Assembly (NCBI GenBank): GCA_964566545.1
Contig: CAZMIX010000028.1
Coordinates: forward strand, 1-30,932
Reading direction: 5' to 3'
Source: JAEYFP01 sp964566545
GTDB taxonomy: Bacteria > Bacillota > Clostridia > Lachnospirales > Lachnospiraceae
Length of the DNA stretch: 30,932 nucleotides
Shown here: positions 1 through 8,137 of the stretch, piece by piece
How the letters are laid out: every line of letters starts with the position of its first letter
Position numbering within the stretch: position 1 is the first letter of the stretch
Notes under the pieces: model-generated
Databases searched by the model: none
What the model was told of the DNA's origin: nothing
Seen by the model: the letters and a program-made list of their open reading frames with translations, nothing else
Translations under genes and position numbers: made by a program

Positions 1-1194
1 TACAAGGTGATCAATTCAGAGGGAAAAGAACGAAAGGGAACGATGTTTGCCGCGACAAAGGAGCAGGCATCCATGCGTTTGAAATCGGATGGACTGATTG
101 TGTCGGAACTTGCGGAGATTTCCTTAAAAAACAAATGGAGCCTGCGTTCACGTGCAATCCGACCATGTGATTATGCGATGTTTTGCAGCCAGTTTGCGCG
201 TATTTTGCATGTGGGCATCAATCCGGTAAATACGCTGCAGATTTTAGTGGAGCAGACGGAGAACAAACGGTTGAAACGAGGTGTGACGGCGTTAGCCGAT
301 TTAGCAGGAGCCGGAGAATTGCTGTCTCTTGCGATGAAAAAGCAGGGCGGGATTTTTCCGGCGCTGCTGATTCGTGCTGTCGAGGAGGCCGAAATTACAG
401 GAAGTCTTGATAAAGCGTTTACTTATATGGCGGCTCAGTTTGAGTCGGAGGAAAAGCTGAAGGAAATGACAAAAAAAGCTTTTTATTATCCGGCGTTTGT
501 TGCTGTAGTCTGTCTTTTTGTCGCAGTTGTTATGCTGCTCGTAGTCATTCCCCATTTTGTCGGCATGTTTGGGGATATCAACTTTACATTGCCGTATATG
601 ACGCAGTTTGTGATCCTGATCAGCAGCTTTTGCTTGAAATACCGGTATCTGTTTCTTGCGGCTCTGACCGGTATTTTTCTCGTTTACAGACTTTATGGGC
701 TTACCTCACAGGGAAAGCTGTTTTATTCAAAAATCAGACTGGAGACTCCTTTTTTTGGAAGACTGCATAAGCAGCTTGCTTATGCGCGTTTTTCAAGAAC
801 GCTTTCAGCGATGTTTTATGCGGGCGTACCGGCACAGGAAGCATTGGAAGCGTCCTCCGGATTTACGGGTTATGAGCTGTTTCGGCGCACGCTGCTTACG
901 GCATCGGAGGAGCTGGGGAAGGGCATGACGCTTTCCAAGGCGCTGACCGCTTCCGGACTATTTTCTCCGATGCTTTTGCAAATGGTTTCTATCGGCGAGG
1001 AAATTGGCAACCTCGGCGAGGTACTTGAAGGACTTGCCGATTATTATGAGGAAGAGGCGGTCAGGACGGCAGGCAGGCGTCAGGCATGTTTGGAACCGCT
1101 CTCGGTCATTTTGATGGCACTGATTGTAGGTTTGCTGATTATGTCACTCGTGCAGCCGATGGTGTTGTTATATGATTTTGTGAAAAGCATGTAG
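1..1194 (+). CDS. GspF/PilC-type inner-membrane platform protein (5' partial)
   Basis: This is an integral membrane protein of the type II secretion F family. It forms the inner-membrane platform that works with a GspE/PilB ATPase to assemble pilin fibres. The frame is open from base 1. The first codons already read like the usual N-terminus (Tyr-Lys-Val, then a Gly-Lys-x-x-x-Gly-Thr pattern), so the true start probably lies just upstream of the window and the GTG at 7 is unlikely to be it. Two T2SSF repeats are visible, at about residues 55-185 and 260-390. Each carries the typical Glu-x-x-Gly-x-Leu signature (EAEITGSLD near 127, GEEIGNLGE near 335). Hydrophobic membrane segments lie near 160-187, 200-228 and 367-390. 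A second gene follows 46 bp downstream on the same strand, consistent with a pilus operon. The family is secure; the exact system (type IV pilus, competence or secretion) cannot be told without the upstream genes. Confidence 0.9.
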   Translation, partial: YKVINSEGKERKGTMFAATKEQASMRLKSDGLIVSELAEISLKNKWSLRSRAIRPCDYAMFCSQFARILHVGINPVNTLQILVEQTENKRLKRGVTALADLAGAGELLSLAMKKQGGIFPALLIRAVEEAEITGSLDKAFTYMAAQFESEEKLKEMTKKAFYYPAFVAVVCLFVAVVMLLVVIPHFVGMFGDINFTLPYMTQFVILISSFCLKYRYLFLAALTGIFLVYRLYGLTSQGKLFYSKIRLETPFFGRLHKQLAYARFSRTLSAMFYAGVPAQEALEASSGFTGYELFRRTLLTASEELGKGMTLSKALTASGLFSPMLLQMVSIGEEIGNLGEVLEGLADYYEEEAVRTAGRRQACLEPLSVILMALIVGLLIMSLVQPMVLLYDFVKSM

Positions 1195-1240
1195 CCTGAG
1201 GCGGACATATTTGAATTTGTTTTGAAAGAGGAGAATTGCG

Positions 1241-2608
1241 GTGAAACATTCCGGTACGGTAATTACAGTGGCGGCCGTTTTTTTTCTTTCTGTAATTGCT
1301 TTTTTTGTGCTGACGCTTTCCGGCAGATCGGTGGGTCTTACAAAACAGCAGATTAATCAGAAATTGGAAATCTGGTCGAAAGACGGACTCAAGCAGGCGG
1401 GACAGGAGCTGTCGGCAGTCATTGACAAGCAGGCGAGGAGATGTGCGGCAGAAGAATACAACAGCTTGCTGCGCAGTTTGGGAAGCAGCAGTGCCATTGA
1501 TGAGGAAGAAGCGATAAGAATGTTTGCTGCGAACTATTGCAATGCCCTGCAAGAAGCATATGGCAGCGGGGAAGTGCTGTGCAGTCGCTTGCAGGAGGCT
1601 CTTCCGAAGATTGATACGGGAGAACTGACGGTGGATACCGAACATCCGCCTCAGTTTTCGATTTTAACCGACGAAGAGACAAACATAGACAGCCAATGTG
1701 TGGTAAGCGGCATAACAGTGCTTTACAGCTACGGGGAAAGTTATTGGAAAGAGTGCACATATGAGTTTGTCATTCGCGTTCCAAATACTCATTTTTTTCA
1801 CGGAAATGATGAGCTGTTTGAATACTCTTTAATAGGAAATAAAGGAATTTATGTGACGGGAAAAACCTCTTCCATGGTCGGTAATGTATATGCGGGTGCG
1901 CATCCCGCCGCCGAAAGCCGGAAGGCAGAGGCCATCTATGGAGAAAAGGAGGTCTACGGCGGGCTGAATATTCTATCGACCCAGCTTGGTGTGCAGGCGG
2001 ATAAAATTGTTTCGGAGGGAGATATCAATCTGAGGGGAGCGTTTGCCGTATTTGGAAATGAAGAGCTGCCCATCAGCATTTATGCAAACCAAATTAACGA
2101 GATGAATGGATATCCGATTCGGACAGACTATTATATAGAAGGAACGGAAGTTTTACGGGTGGATATCGAGGAAGATGACAGTGAGTATGAGCGTATCCGC
2201 ACGATGATCATCAATGCGGGAAGAAAGCTCTACACACTTGAATATTATTATGATTCCGACAACGATGAGGACTATAGCGGCACCTATCGCAAAGTCATAG
2301 CGGGTACGGACGTGACAATTACAGACGATGTGACGGGAATCGTGATTACGTCGGGGAATGTCATTGTTGATGCGGGCTGTAATGTGGAAGGCATGATTTT
2401 TGCGGGGGATCGCATTTATATACAGGGAAATAATAACATCGTTTCCAATAGGGAGGTGCTGCGCACGATGCTCAGCGAGGAGCAGAAAGCCGTTCCTGAA
2501 GTGTCGGAAGAAATCAGCCATAATTTGTCTGATTATTTATATGGATTACAATCTCCCGGTCTCTACGATACGAACTTTAATTATGTGGAAATGTTACAAA
2601 AGAATTAA
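1241..2608 (+). CDS. Membrane-anchored beta-rich protein of a pilus-type operon
   Basis: I do not recognise a named family. The protein has 455 residues and starts at a GTG with a GAGGAG ribosome binding site about 8 bases upstream. A single N-terminal membrane segment (about residues 6-27) leaves almost the whole protein outside the cell. A helical stretch with two cysteines follows (about 35-110). After residue 190 the sequence is rich in short Ile/Val/Gly strands. The part near 370-410 (TDDVTGIVITSGNVIVDAG, then a second similar turn) resembles stacked beta-solenoid turns of the bactofilin type. It lies 46 bp after the GspF-like gene and ends before a strong terminator, so it is the last gene of that operon. 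The layout recalls PilX-like minor components that begin with one hydrophobic helix, but no prepilin cleavage motif is evident. A surface or pilus-associated role is inference from position. Confidence 0.6.
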   Translation: MKHSGTVITVAAVFFLSVIAFFVLTLSGRSVGLTKQQINQKLEIWSKDGLKQAGQELSAVIDKQARRCAAEEYNSLLRSLGSSSAIDEEEAIRMFAANYCNALQEAYGSGEVLCSRLQEALPKIDTGELTVDTEHPPQFSILTDEETNIDSQCVVSGITVLYSYGESYWKECTYEFVIRVPNTHFFHGNDELFEYSLIGNKGIYVTGKTSSMVGNVYAGAHPAAESRKAEAIYGEKEVYGGLNILSTQLGVQADKIVSEGDINLRGAFAVFGNEELPISIYANQINEMNGYPIRTDYYIEGTEVLRVDIEEDDSEYERIRTMIINAGRKLYTLEYYYDSDNDEDYSGTYRKVIAGTDVTITDDVTGIVITSGNVIVDAGCNVEGMIFAGDRIYIQGNNNIVSNREVLRTMLSEEQKAVPEVSEEISHNLSDYLYGLQSPGLYDTNFNYVEMLQKN

Positions 2609-2642
2609 CAGAACTTGAACGAAATATGAATGAATAGTGAAC

Positions 2643-2668
2643 AAAGGACTTCCTTCGGAAGTCCTTTT
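2643..2668 (+). terminator. Intrinsic terminator of the pilus-type operon
   Basis: An 11-bp perfect stem (2643-2653 with 2657-2667) with a three-base loop is followed by a T-rich end. It lies 34 bp after the stop codon at 2608 and separates the pilus-type genes from the sugar transport locus. Confidence 0.9.
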
Positions 2669-2973
2669 ATTGCGGAAAACTAATAAATTAAGTGATTCAG
2701 TAAACTGTTAAAACGATTAAGTAAACATGGAAAAAAAATAGAAACGTTTCCAAAAAGTCTAAAAATAACAACAAATAATATCTAAAAACAAGGGGTGCAT
2801 AGAGGGCTGTTTTCATGCTAGAATTAACTTAGTCGTTTAAGGGAATACAAATTCAAAATTTGGTTTCTAACAAAAGTTAAGTTACAAAAAATTAAGTTAC
2901 GAAATTGATTTTGTTAAGTGATTTCCAAAATGAACGATAAAAACTAGTCATCATATTAAATGGAGGAAAAAAG
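2669..2973 (+). promoter_or_regulatory. AT-rich control region upstream of the sugar-binding lipoprotein
   Basis: This is a gene-free, very AT-rich 305-bp stretch. It holds a perfect 10-bp palindrome GAAACGTTTC (2741-2750), similar to LacI-family and CcpA cre operators. Within the 14-base cre consensus, 11 positions agree. An extended -10 element TGC-TAGAAT lies at 2816-2824 without a good -35, which would give an RNA leader of about 140 bases. A TTAAGT core recurs five times on the plus strand. TTAAGTGATT occurs at 2688-2697 and 2914-2923, TTAAGTTAC at 2877-2885 and 2892-2900, and TTAAGTAAAC at 2717-2726. An inverted copy (TTAACTTA) lies near 2824-2831. The ribosome binding site GGAGG is at 2962-2966. 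Promoter and operator assignments are by eye. Confidence 0.55.
2741..2750. promoter_or_regulatory. Palindromic LacI/CcpA-like operator
   Basis: GAAACGTTTC is a perfect palindrome with the central CG typical of LacI-family operators. It lies about 75 bases before the proposed extended -10 element. The match suggests catabolite control or a dedicated sugar repressor, but no LacI-type repressor with a DNA-binding domain is encoded in the window. Confidence 0.45.
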
Positions 2974-4401
2974 ATGAAAAAGAAATTATTATCAGTAATT
3001 CTTAGCACAGCTATGGTTGCTACACTTCTTGCTGGTTGCGGCAGTGCTGCAGCTCCGGCAGAAGAGGCTCCGGCAGCTACGGAAGCTCCGGCTGAAGAAG
3101 CAGAAGCTCCGGCTGAAGAAGCAGAAGCTCCGGCTGAAGAAGCTCCCGCAGAAGGACTTGCTTATGCAGGAGACCTTAACTTAATGCACTTCTCCACATC
3201 AGAAGAGTCTGAAGGCAACGGTGGTTCCGACGGATTCCGTACAATGATCGCTGAGTGGAAGGCAGCTAACTCAGGTGTTAACTTAGTTGAAAACGTACTT
3301 GCTAACGCAGAGTACAAGACACAGATCGCTACACTTGCAGCAGCAGATGATCTTCCGGACGTATTCTTACTTCAGGGTATGAACACGAAGGATTGGGCAA
3401 AGCAGGGTCTTATCATGGATATGACAGACATCATTGCTTCTTCTCCTTATGCAGCAGATTACAATGAAGCTTACTTTACACCGTTTTTGGATGGCGACAA
3501 GACTTATGCTCTTCCTGCATTAACAGGCGGTACCTGTACAGTTGTTGTTTATGACAAGGCTCTTTGGGCAGCTGCCGGTTATGACACATTCCCTTCGACA
3601 TGGGAAGATGTTCAGGCTGCTAAGGAATACTTTGACGGCGAAGGCATCGATACGGTCGCATTTGGTAACGGCGGAAAATGGCAGGCAAACTCTTGCTTCC
3701 TCTCTGCATTGGGTGACAGATTCCACGGTCCTGATTGGTTTGCATCGATCATCAATAAGGGCGGCGCAGCTTTCACAGATCAGGAATTCGTTGACGCTTT
3801 GACATGCACACAGGAACTGTTCCAGTCCGGTATCTTCAATGAAGACTTCAACTCAGTTACAAACGAAGATGCTCGTGAGTACTACATCGCTGGCGACGCA
3901 GCAGCATTCATCGGCGGAAACTGGGATGTATCCTATATCCAGGCTACATTGGCTGACACAGATCAGTATGACAACATCGGCTTTGCAGTTCTTCCTCAGC
4001 CGGCTAACGCTACCTATGATCCTCAGGGTCAGAACATTGGTTTAGGATACGGCGTTGCTCTTAATGCTAAATTAGCAGAGGATCCGGATAAGTTGGCAGC
4101 AGCGATCGACTTGGCTTACAAGTTGACAGGTTCTGATTTCGCAAACTTCGTAGCATCCAACTATGCACTCGGCGGATTGACAAAGGTTGCAGACGTTGAC
4201 CTTAGCGCATTCGACCAGATCACACAGGATTTCTACAACTGGTCTTATGTTGATACAACTCCTTGTGAGATTTATGACTCCTACATCTCTGGTGCAGTTT
4301 GGGAAGTTTGCAACACAGACCTTCAGGAAATGCTGAATGGCGACAAGACTCCTGAAGAAGTAGCGGCTAATACACAGGCAGCTTATGAGGCTAACTACTA
4401 A
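2974..4401 (+). CDS. Sugar ABC transporter substrate-binding lipoprotein
   Basis: This is an extracytoplasmic binding protein of the SBP_bac_1 family (carbohydrate uptake), 475 residues. It has a Lys-rich signal peptide and a lipobox LLAGC with Cys22 as the lipidated residue. A low-complexity Ala/Pro/Glu linker (about residues 25-60) tethers the mature domain to the membrane. At DNA level the linker contains a 21-bp unit repeated about three times (3082-3144). The rest fits the two-lobed family fold, with an aromatic-rich ligand region (GGNWDVSYIQ near 313) and a typical length. The start is fixed by a GGAGG site 7 bases upstream. Two permease genes follow, but only after a terminator and a separate promoter, so this gene can be expressed far more strongly than the permeases. 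The sugar bound cannot be read from the sequence. Confidence 0.9.
   Translation: MKKKLLSVILSTAMVATLLAGCGSAAAPAEEAPAATEAPAEEAEAPAEEAEAPAEEAPAEGLAYAGDLNLMHFSTSEESEGNGGSDGFRTMIAEWKAANSGVNLVENVLANAEYKTQIATLAAADDLPDVFLLQGMNTKDWAKQGLIMDMTDIIASSPYAADYNEAYFTPFLDGDKTYALPALTGGTCTVVVYDKALWAAAGYDTFPSTWEDVQAAKEYFDGEGIDTVAFGNGGKWQANSCFLSALGDRFHGPDWFASIINKGGAAFTDQEFVDALTCTQELFQSGIFNEDFNSVTNEDAREYYIAGDAAAFIGGNWDVSYIQATLADTDQYDNIGFAVLPQPANATYDPQGQNIGLGYGVALNAKLAEDPDKLAAAIDLAYKLTGSDFANFVASNYALGGLTKVADVDLSAFDQITQDFYNWSYVDTTPCEIYDSYISGAVWEVCNTDLQEMLNGDKTPEEVAANTQAAYEANY
3082..3144 (+). repeat. 21-bp tandem repeat in the lipoprotein linker
   Basis: Three consecutive copies of a 21-bp in-frame unit (starting at 3082, 3103 and 3124, the last ending with small differences) encode a repeated EAPAEEA peptide. 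The repeat keeps frame, so copy-number change would alter the spacer length between the lipid anchor and the binding domain without breaking the gene. Confidence 0.85.
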
Positions 4402-4454
4402 AATCTAATAGGATTTTTAATACACTTACATAGTGGTAAGTAGTTAAAAAATGC

Positions 4455-4491
4455 GGGTCTCGTCCGACTCATGGATGAGACCCCTTTTTTT
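4455..4491 (+). terminator. Intrinsic terminator between binding protein and permeases
   Basis: An 11-bp stem (4455-4465 with 4473-4483, including one G-T wobble) with a seven-base loop is followed by a run of T (4485-4491). It lies about 50 bp after the lipoprotein stop codon and should end or reduce transcription into the permease genes. Confidence 0.88.
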
Positions 4492-4529
4492 GGGAAAATA
4501 GCAATAGTTACATAAAATTATGAAAAATA

Positions 4530-4558
4530 TTGAGGAACATGTATAAATATGCTATAAT
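4530..4558 (+). promoter_or_regulatory. Sigma-A promoter for the permease genes
   Basis: TTGAGG (4530-4535), a 17-base spacer and TATAAT (4553-4558), with a TG extension one base before the -10, make a strong consensus vegetative promoter. The predicted leader of about 100 bases up to the ATG at 4666 contains an imperfect stem (AGTCAAAA near 4595 pairing with TTTTGAGT near 4612), of unknown meaning. Confidence 0.8.
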
Positions 4559-4665
4559 AGCTATGGTAATGCACAGGAGCCTATGAACTGAGTCAAAATA
4601 GAAGTGGGAGCTGTTTTGAGTCCGTTTATGGGGACTGGGATAAAAATGAAGGAGGTTTTTCTAAG

Positions 4666-5562
4666 ATGCTGAAATCTATTAAGCCAAAGACAAGTACGAT
4701 TCTTGCGTATCTTGCAATACCATTTATATGGTATGTGTTCTCCGTATTTGTTCCGCTGATTACAGCCATGTTCTACAGCTTTTTTGAGTGGAAGGGAGGC
4801 CCTAACAAGACATTTATCGGAATTGATAATTATGTAAGGCTGATCTTTGACGGGACATTTTGGAAATCATTTGGACACAATCTGTATTTGGTTGTTGCGT
4901 GTATCATCGGGCAGGTTGGCATTGCATTTATCTTTGTGCTGATGATCAACTCCAGACTTGTAAAATTCAAGGGAATTCATCGTACCTTCGGATTTTTTCC
5001 GAGTACCATTTCGGCCGTGTGCGTTGGATTTATCTGGAAAATGATTTATGACAATAAAAGAGGTCTTTTGAACTACTTTTTGGATTGGATCGGAAAAGAT
5101 GACTTAAGTAAAGTATGGTTAAATCAGCCGGATCTTGTTATGCTTCTTGTATCGATTCCATTGGTTTGGCAGTTTATCGGCTATTATATGGTTATTTTGT
5201 TATCCGGTATCGCAGCGATTGACAGTCAGATTTTTGAGGTTGCGGAGCTGGATGGTGCCAATGCGGTTCAAAGAGCGATTTACATAGTAATGCCGCTTTT
5301 GAAGAATACGCTGCTTGTGTGTATCACGCTTTGTGTTGCGGGAAACATGAAAGCCTTCGATCATATTTACACGATGACGGGGGGCGGACCCGGTTCGGCC
5401 TCGATGGTTATGGCGATGTACGGATACAATATTTCCTTTAAGCAGATGAATATGGGCTACGGCAGCGCGATTTCTGTCGGCATTTTCGTAGTCAGCCTCA
5501 TTGTTATCTCAGGCAGTCAGATTATTATTAACTTCTATACAAAGGATAAGGGGGTGGACTAA
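4666..5562 (+). CDS. Sugar ABC transporter permease, MalF/UgpA type
   Basis: This is an integral membrane subunit of a carbohydrate ABC importer, 298 residues, the usual length. It has six predicted hydrophobic segments, the first near residues 14-38. The cytoplasmic EAA loop that contacts the ATPase is visible near residues 192-215 (EVAELDGANAVQRAIYIVMP), with the conserved Glu, Ala and Gly residues. An AAGGAGG site lies before the ATG. The stop codon is one base before the next start, so the two permeases are translated as a pair. No ATP-binding subunit is encoded nearby. As in many Firmicutes, a shared MsmX-type ATPase encoded elsewhere probably energises the system (inference). Confidence 0.92.
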   Translation: MLKSIKPKTSTILAYLAIPFIWYVFSVFVPLITAMFYSFFEWKGGPNKTFIGIDNYVRLIFDGTFWKSFGHNLYLVVACIIGQVGIAFIFVLMINSRLVKFKGIHRTFGFFPSTISAVCVGFIWKMIYDNKRGLLNYFLDWIGKDDLSKVWLNQPDLVMLLVSIPLVWQFIGYYMVILLSGIAAIDSQIFEVAELDGANAVQRAIYIVMPLLKNTLLVCITLCVAGNMKAFDHIYTMTGGGPGSASMVMAMYGYNISFKQMNMGYGSAISVGIFVVSLIVISGSQIIINFYTKDKGVD

Positions 5563-5563
5563 C

Positions 5564-6451
5564 ATGGCATATAATCCAGATGACATCGCCGGAAAGAAAA
5601 ATGTAACTGCCGGTGAGAAAGTAAAAAAAGGTGCCTTGAGTCTCCTCTTGAATGGAATTCTGGTCATATTTTCTGTTACCTGTATTTTCCCGCTGATTTG
5701 GATGTTCTATTCTTCCTTAAAGCTGAAGAGAGAGTTTAATGCGGATATTGTGGGTTTGCCTTCGATACCCACAATGGCAAATTACATTAAGATTACGACA
5801 AACGAAGATTATCATATTTGGGGGTCAATGGGCAACAGCGCCAGAACGACAATACTATCCTTACTCTTCATCGTACTGTTTGGGTTCATCGTCGGTTACA
5901 TTCTTGCGAGAGTAAAATTTAAGGGCAACAGAATTCTCTATGTCATGTTCCTAATGGGAATGCTGCTTCCTGTGCACTCTTTACTAGTACCTATTTACAT
6001 TGTATTTAATAAAACCGGACTTGGTAACCAGTGGTTTACCCTAATGATTCCATATGTCGCCTTTGGTTTGCCAATTGCCGTCTTTCTTGTTGAGAGCTTT
6101 GTCAAATCGGTGCCGATTGAATTGGAAGAAGCGGCGGCCATCGACGGCAGCAGTTTTTCAAGGACATTATTTGAGATCATTCTGCCGATCACAAGACCCA
6201 TGCTGATTACCGTGGCGATTATTCAGACATTTTCCTGCTGGAATGAGTTTTCCTTCGCATTGGTACTTATGCAGGACGTCCGCTTACAGACAGTTCCTCT
6301 TGCGATGACAATGTTCAAGGGTCAGTTCGCATCTGACTATCCGAAGATGATGTCTGCCATGCTTCTTACAATGTCCCCAATTGTCGTCCTCTACTTCGCC
6401 TTCAGTAAGGAGATTATCAAAGGAATGGTTGCAGGAGCCGTAAAAGGATAA
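5564..6451 (+). CDS. Sugar ABC transporter permease, MalG/UgpE type
   Basis: This is the second membrane subunit of the carbohydrate importer, 295 residues. I chose the ATG at 5564, preceded by a purine-rich AAGGGGGTGG site and beginning MAYNPDD. The frame is open further upstream (to 5501), but that extension lies inside the previous gene and lacks a family match. The EAA loop is at about residues 185-210 (ELEEAAAIDGSSFSRTLFEI), followed by ILPITRP as in the family. Hydrophobic segments begin near residue 25. The gene follows the MalF-type permease with one base between stop and start, and ends in a strong shared terminator. Confidence 0.92.
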   Translation: MAYNPDDIAGKKNVTAGEKVKKGALSLLLNGILVIFSVTCIFPLIWMFYSSLKLKREFNADIVGLPSIPTMANYIKITTNEDYHIWGSMGNSARTTILSLLFIVLFGFIVGYILARVKFKGNRILYVMFLMGMLLPVHSLLVPIYIVFNKTGLGNQWFTLMIPYVAFGLPIAVFLVESFVKSVPIELEEAAAIDGSSFSRTLFEIILPITRPMLITVAIIQTFSCWNEFSFALVLMQDVRLQTVPLAMTMFKGQFASDYPKMMSAMLLTMSPIVVLYFAFSKEIIKGMVAGAVKG

Positions 6452-6461
6452 ATTTCAAAAA

Positions 6462-6499
6462 CGTAAAAAGGTGTGGCTGTTTTGCCACACCTTTTTACG
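6462..6499. terminator. Bidirectional terminator between permease and response regulator
   Basis: A perfect 16-bp stem (6462-6477 with 6484-6499) has a six-base loop. It has an A-run on its left arm and a T-run on its right arm, so it can serve both converging transcription units. Confidence 0.92.
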
Positions 6500-6525
6500 G
6501 TAGTGTGCCTAGCATGGGCACAATT

Positions 6526-8058
6526 TTATAGGAGATTCTTTCGGTAATCGGCGGGAGTCGTCCCCGTAACGCTGCGGAATTTTTTATAGAAATAATCAAC
6601 ATTTTTATAGCCGACACGTTCGGAGATTTCATAAATTTTCATGTTTCCCTGCGTCAGTAATATTTTGGCATGGGAAATCCGTACGTAGTCCAAATACGAA
6701 TTAAAATTTTCGCCGACCTTCTTTTGAAACAGCTTTCCGAGGTAGGAACTATTATAGCCAAACAGCTTTGCGATTCCCTCCAGCTTGATGTTATCCTGAA
6801 AATTATGGTTTACATAATATATAATATCGTAAAAAATATTGTTGCCGGTGGAATCTCCGATCGAATTCATGATCGATTCAAATTGTGTATTATAGAAATC
6901 AAGAACATCATCGAGACATTCCGAATGCTCGATTAAATACAAAATCGTATAGTTTGCCGGAAAGCGAATTTGTGCGTCCGGATATTTTTTCATCATCATT
7001 TGCTTGATGGATAAGAAAATATCGCAGAGGAAGAGTTTGACCTCGGGGATGCTGTTCGTGCAGCCGCTAAGCCGAATTTGTAAATCTAAAAGCGTATCCT
7101 GCAGCTTCACACGGCTGTAAGACTGCAGATAGGTACAAAACTGTTCGCAGAATTCTCCAACGTTTTCCAGCTGAAATGCACCCGTTTGCACAAAGCCGGA
7201 TTCAGCCGTCAAAACGTGTATATCCTCATTCATAAAATAACGGCGGTCTATGAGCTGCCTGGCATCTGTATAGGAAAGCGCCACCTCGTCGAGAGAGGAA
7301 ACAATCCGGCCGCACGTAATAAAAAATGTGTAATACGGAGTGGTTTTATCCTCATATTCGTGATGATTCTGGAAAAAGTTATGAGCCGCCTTATGAGCTG
7401 CCTTTCCGATCAAAAGGATGATTTGGCGATTGTTTTCTATATCATAGCAAAGGTAATCCTGTTCCTTTTGCAGACTTTTCAATTGGTCTGAGAACTTTGT
7501 GATTTCTTTTCCATCGCGTCTGAACGGCTCACACAGGAGAATTTGGAACAGTTTTTCCGCACTTTTTGGAAAATAAATTTCCTGCTCTCTATGAGTAAAC
7601 TTTTTCTGGCTCGCAAGTATATCGAGCAACAGAGCGGAGCGGCGGTTCTGAAAATAGGATTTATAGGAAAGCTGGTTAAACTGTTCGTTGTCCAGTTTTG
7701 CGGCGCTGTTTAAAACGGCTGTAAGAAGCTCTTCGGATGATACCGGCTTGATCAAATAGGCATCGACGCCAAGCAGGATAGCAAGCTGTATTTGGGCGGC
7801 GGAGTTGTCGGCGCTTGCGGCGATAAAGCGGCAGGTAGTCATATCCTTTGCTTTTTGAATCTGCGTAAGCTCGTCGGATGAAAAGTGAGCAACGTCAATC
7901 AGTACAAGATCGGGATGGTAGCTGTCCAGTGCGTGAAGTACCTCATCGACGTTTCGCGCGGCATAACAGATTTCCATCTCGGCTTTTTTCTCCGAAATAA
8001 TTTCAAATATCAGGCTGGCTATGGAATTTTCTTTGTCTGCAATTAATATATGAAGCAT
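6526..8058 (-). CDS. YesN-like response regulator with AraC-type DNA-binding domain
   Basis: This is a cytoplasmic two-component regulator, 510 residues. The N-terminal receiver domain starts MLHILIADKE and shows Asp8, the phosphate-accepting Asp55 (VLIDV), Ser82 and Lys104 (LIKP). The second acidic-pocket residue is replaced by Lys9 followed by Glu10. A long middle segment (about 130-400) of no clear family leads to a C-terminal AraC double helix-turn-helix (about 408-510, ending GTTPADYRKNLL). I chose the ATG at 8058 because it has AAGGAG upstream. A consensus promoter overlaps the longer candidate start at 8112, which would therefore not be transcribed. In the YesMN family a membrane histidine kinase normally sits next door; none is visible here. 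Its place beside a sugar transporter suggests control of that locus (inference). Confidence 0.9.
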   Translation of the reverse strand: MLHILIADKENSIASLIFEIISEKKAEMEICYAARNVDEVLHALDSYHPDLVLIDVAHFSSDELTQIQKAKDMTTCRFIAASADNSAAQIQLAILLGVDAYLIKPVSSEELLTAVLNSAAKLDNEQFNQLSYKSYFQNRRSALLLDILASQKKFTHREQEIYFPKSAEKLFQILLCEPFRRDGKEITKFSDQLKSLQKEQDYLCYDIENNRQIILLIGKAAHKAAHNFFQNHHEYEDKTTPYYTFFITCGRIVSSLDEVALSYTDARQLIDRRYFMNEDIHVLTAESGFVQTGAFQLENVGEFCEQFCTYLQSYSRVKLQDTLLDLQIRLSGCTNSIPEVKLFLCDIFLSIKQMMMKKYPDAQIRFPANYTILYLIEHSECLDDVLDFYNTQFESIMNSIGDSTGNNIFYDIIYYVNHNFQDNIKLEGIAKLFGYNSSYLGKLFQKKVGENFNSYLDYVRISHAKILLTQGNMKIYEISERVGYKNVDYFYKKFRSVTGTTPADYRKNLL

Positions 8059-8083
8059 CCTTTTCTCCTTGTCGTCTCTTCTA

Positions 8084-8112
8084 ATGATAAACAACATATT
8101 TTGTTTTGTCAA
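8084..8112 (-). promoter_or_regulatory. Sigma-A promoter for the response regulator
   Basis: On the minus strand TTGACA (8112-8107), a 17-base spacer and TATCAT (8089-8084) form a near-consensus promoter. The predicted transcript starts near 8077 and supports the start codon at 8058. It is divergent from the BTAD-gene promoter, the two -35 boxes being 25 bases apart. Confidence 0.8.
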
Positions 8113-8137
8113 ATTGCAAAATGCAAAGGCTTTTCGG

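Noticed and set aside
1139..1645. Minus-strand open frame of 168 codons across two pilus-type genes
   Set aside because: It crosses the end of the GspF-like gene and the start of the next one, both well supported on the plus strand.
3082..3144. CRISPR-like or mobile repeat
   Set aside because: The repeats are contiguous without spacers, remain in frame and encode a simple linker in a lipoprotein.
8059..8112. Longer N-terminus for the response regulator starting at 8112
   Set aside because: The -35 box of the consensus promoter at 8084-8112 overlaps that start. The receiver domain and a proper ribosome binding site point to 8058.
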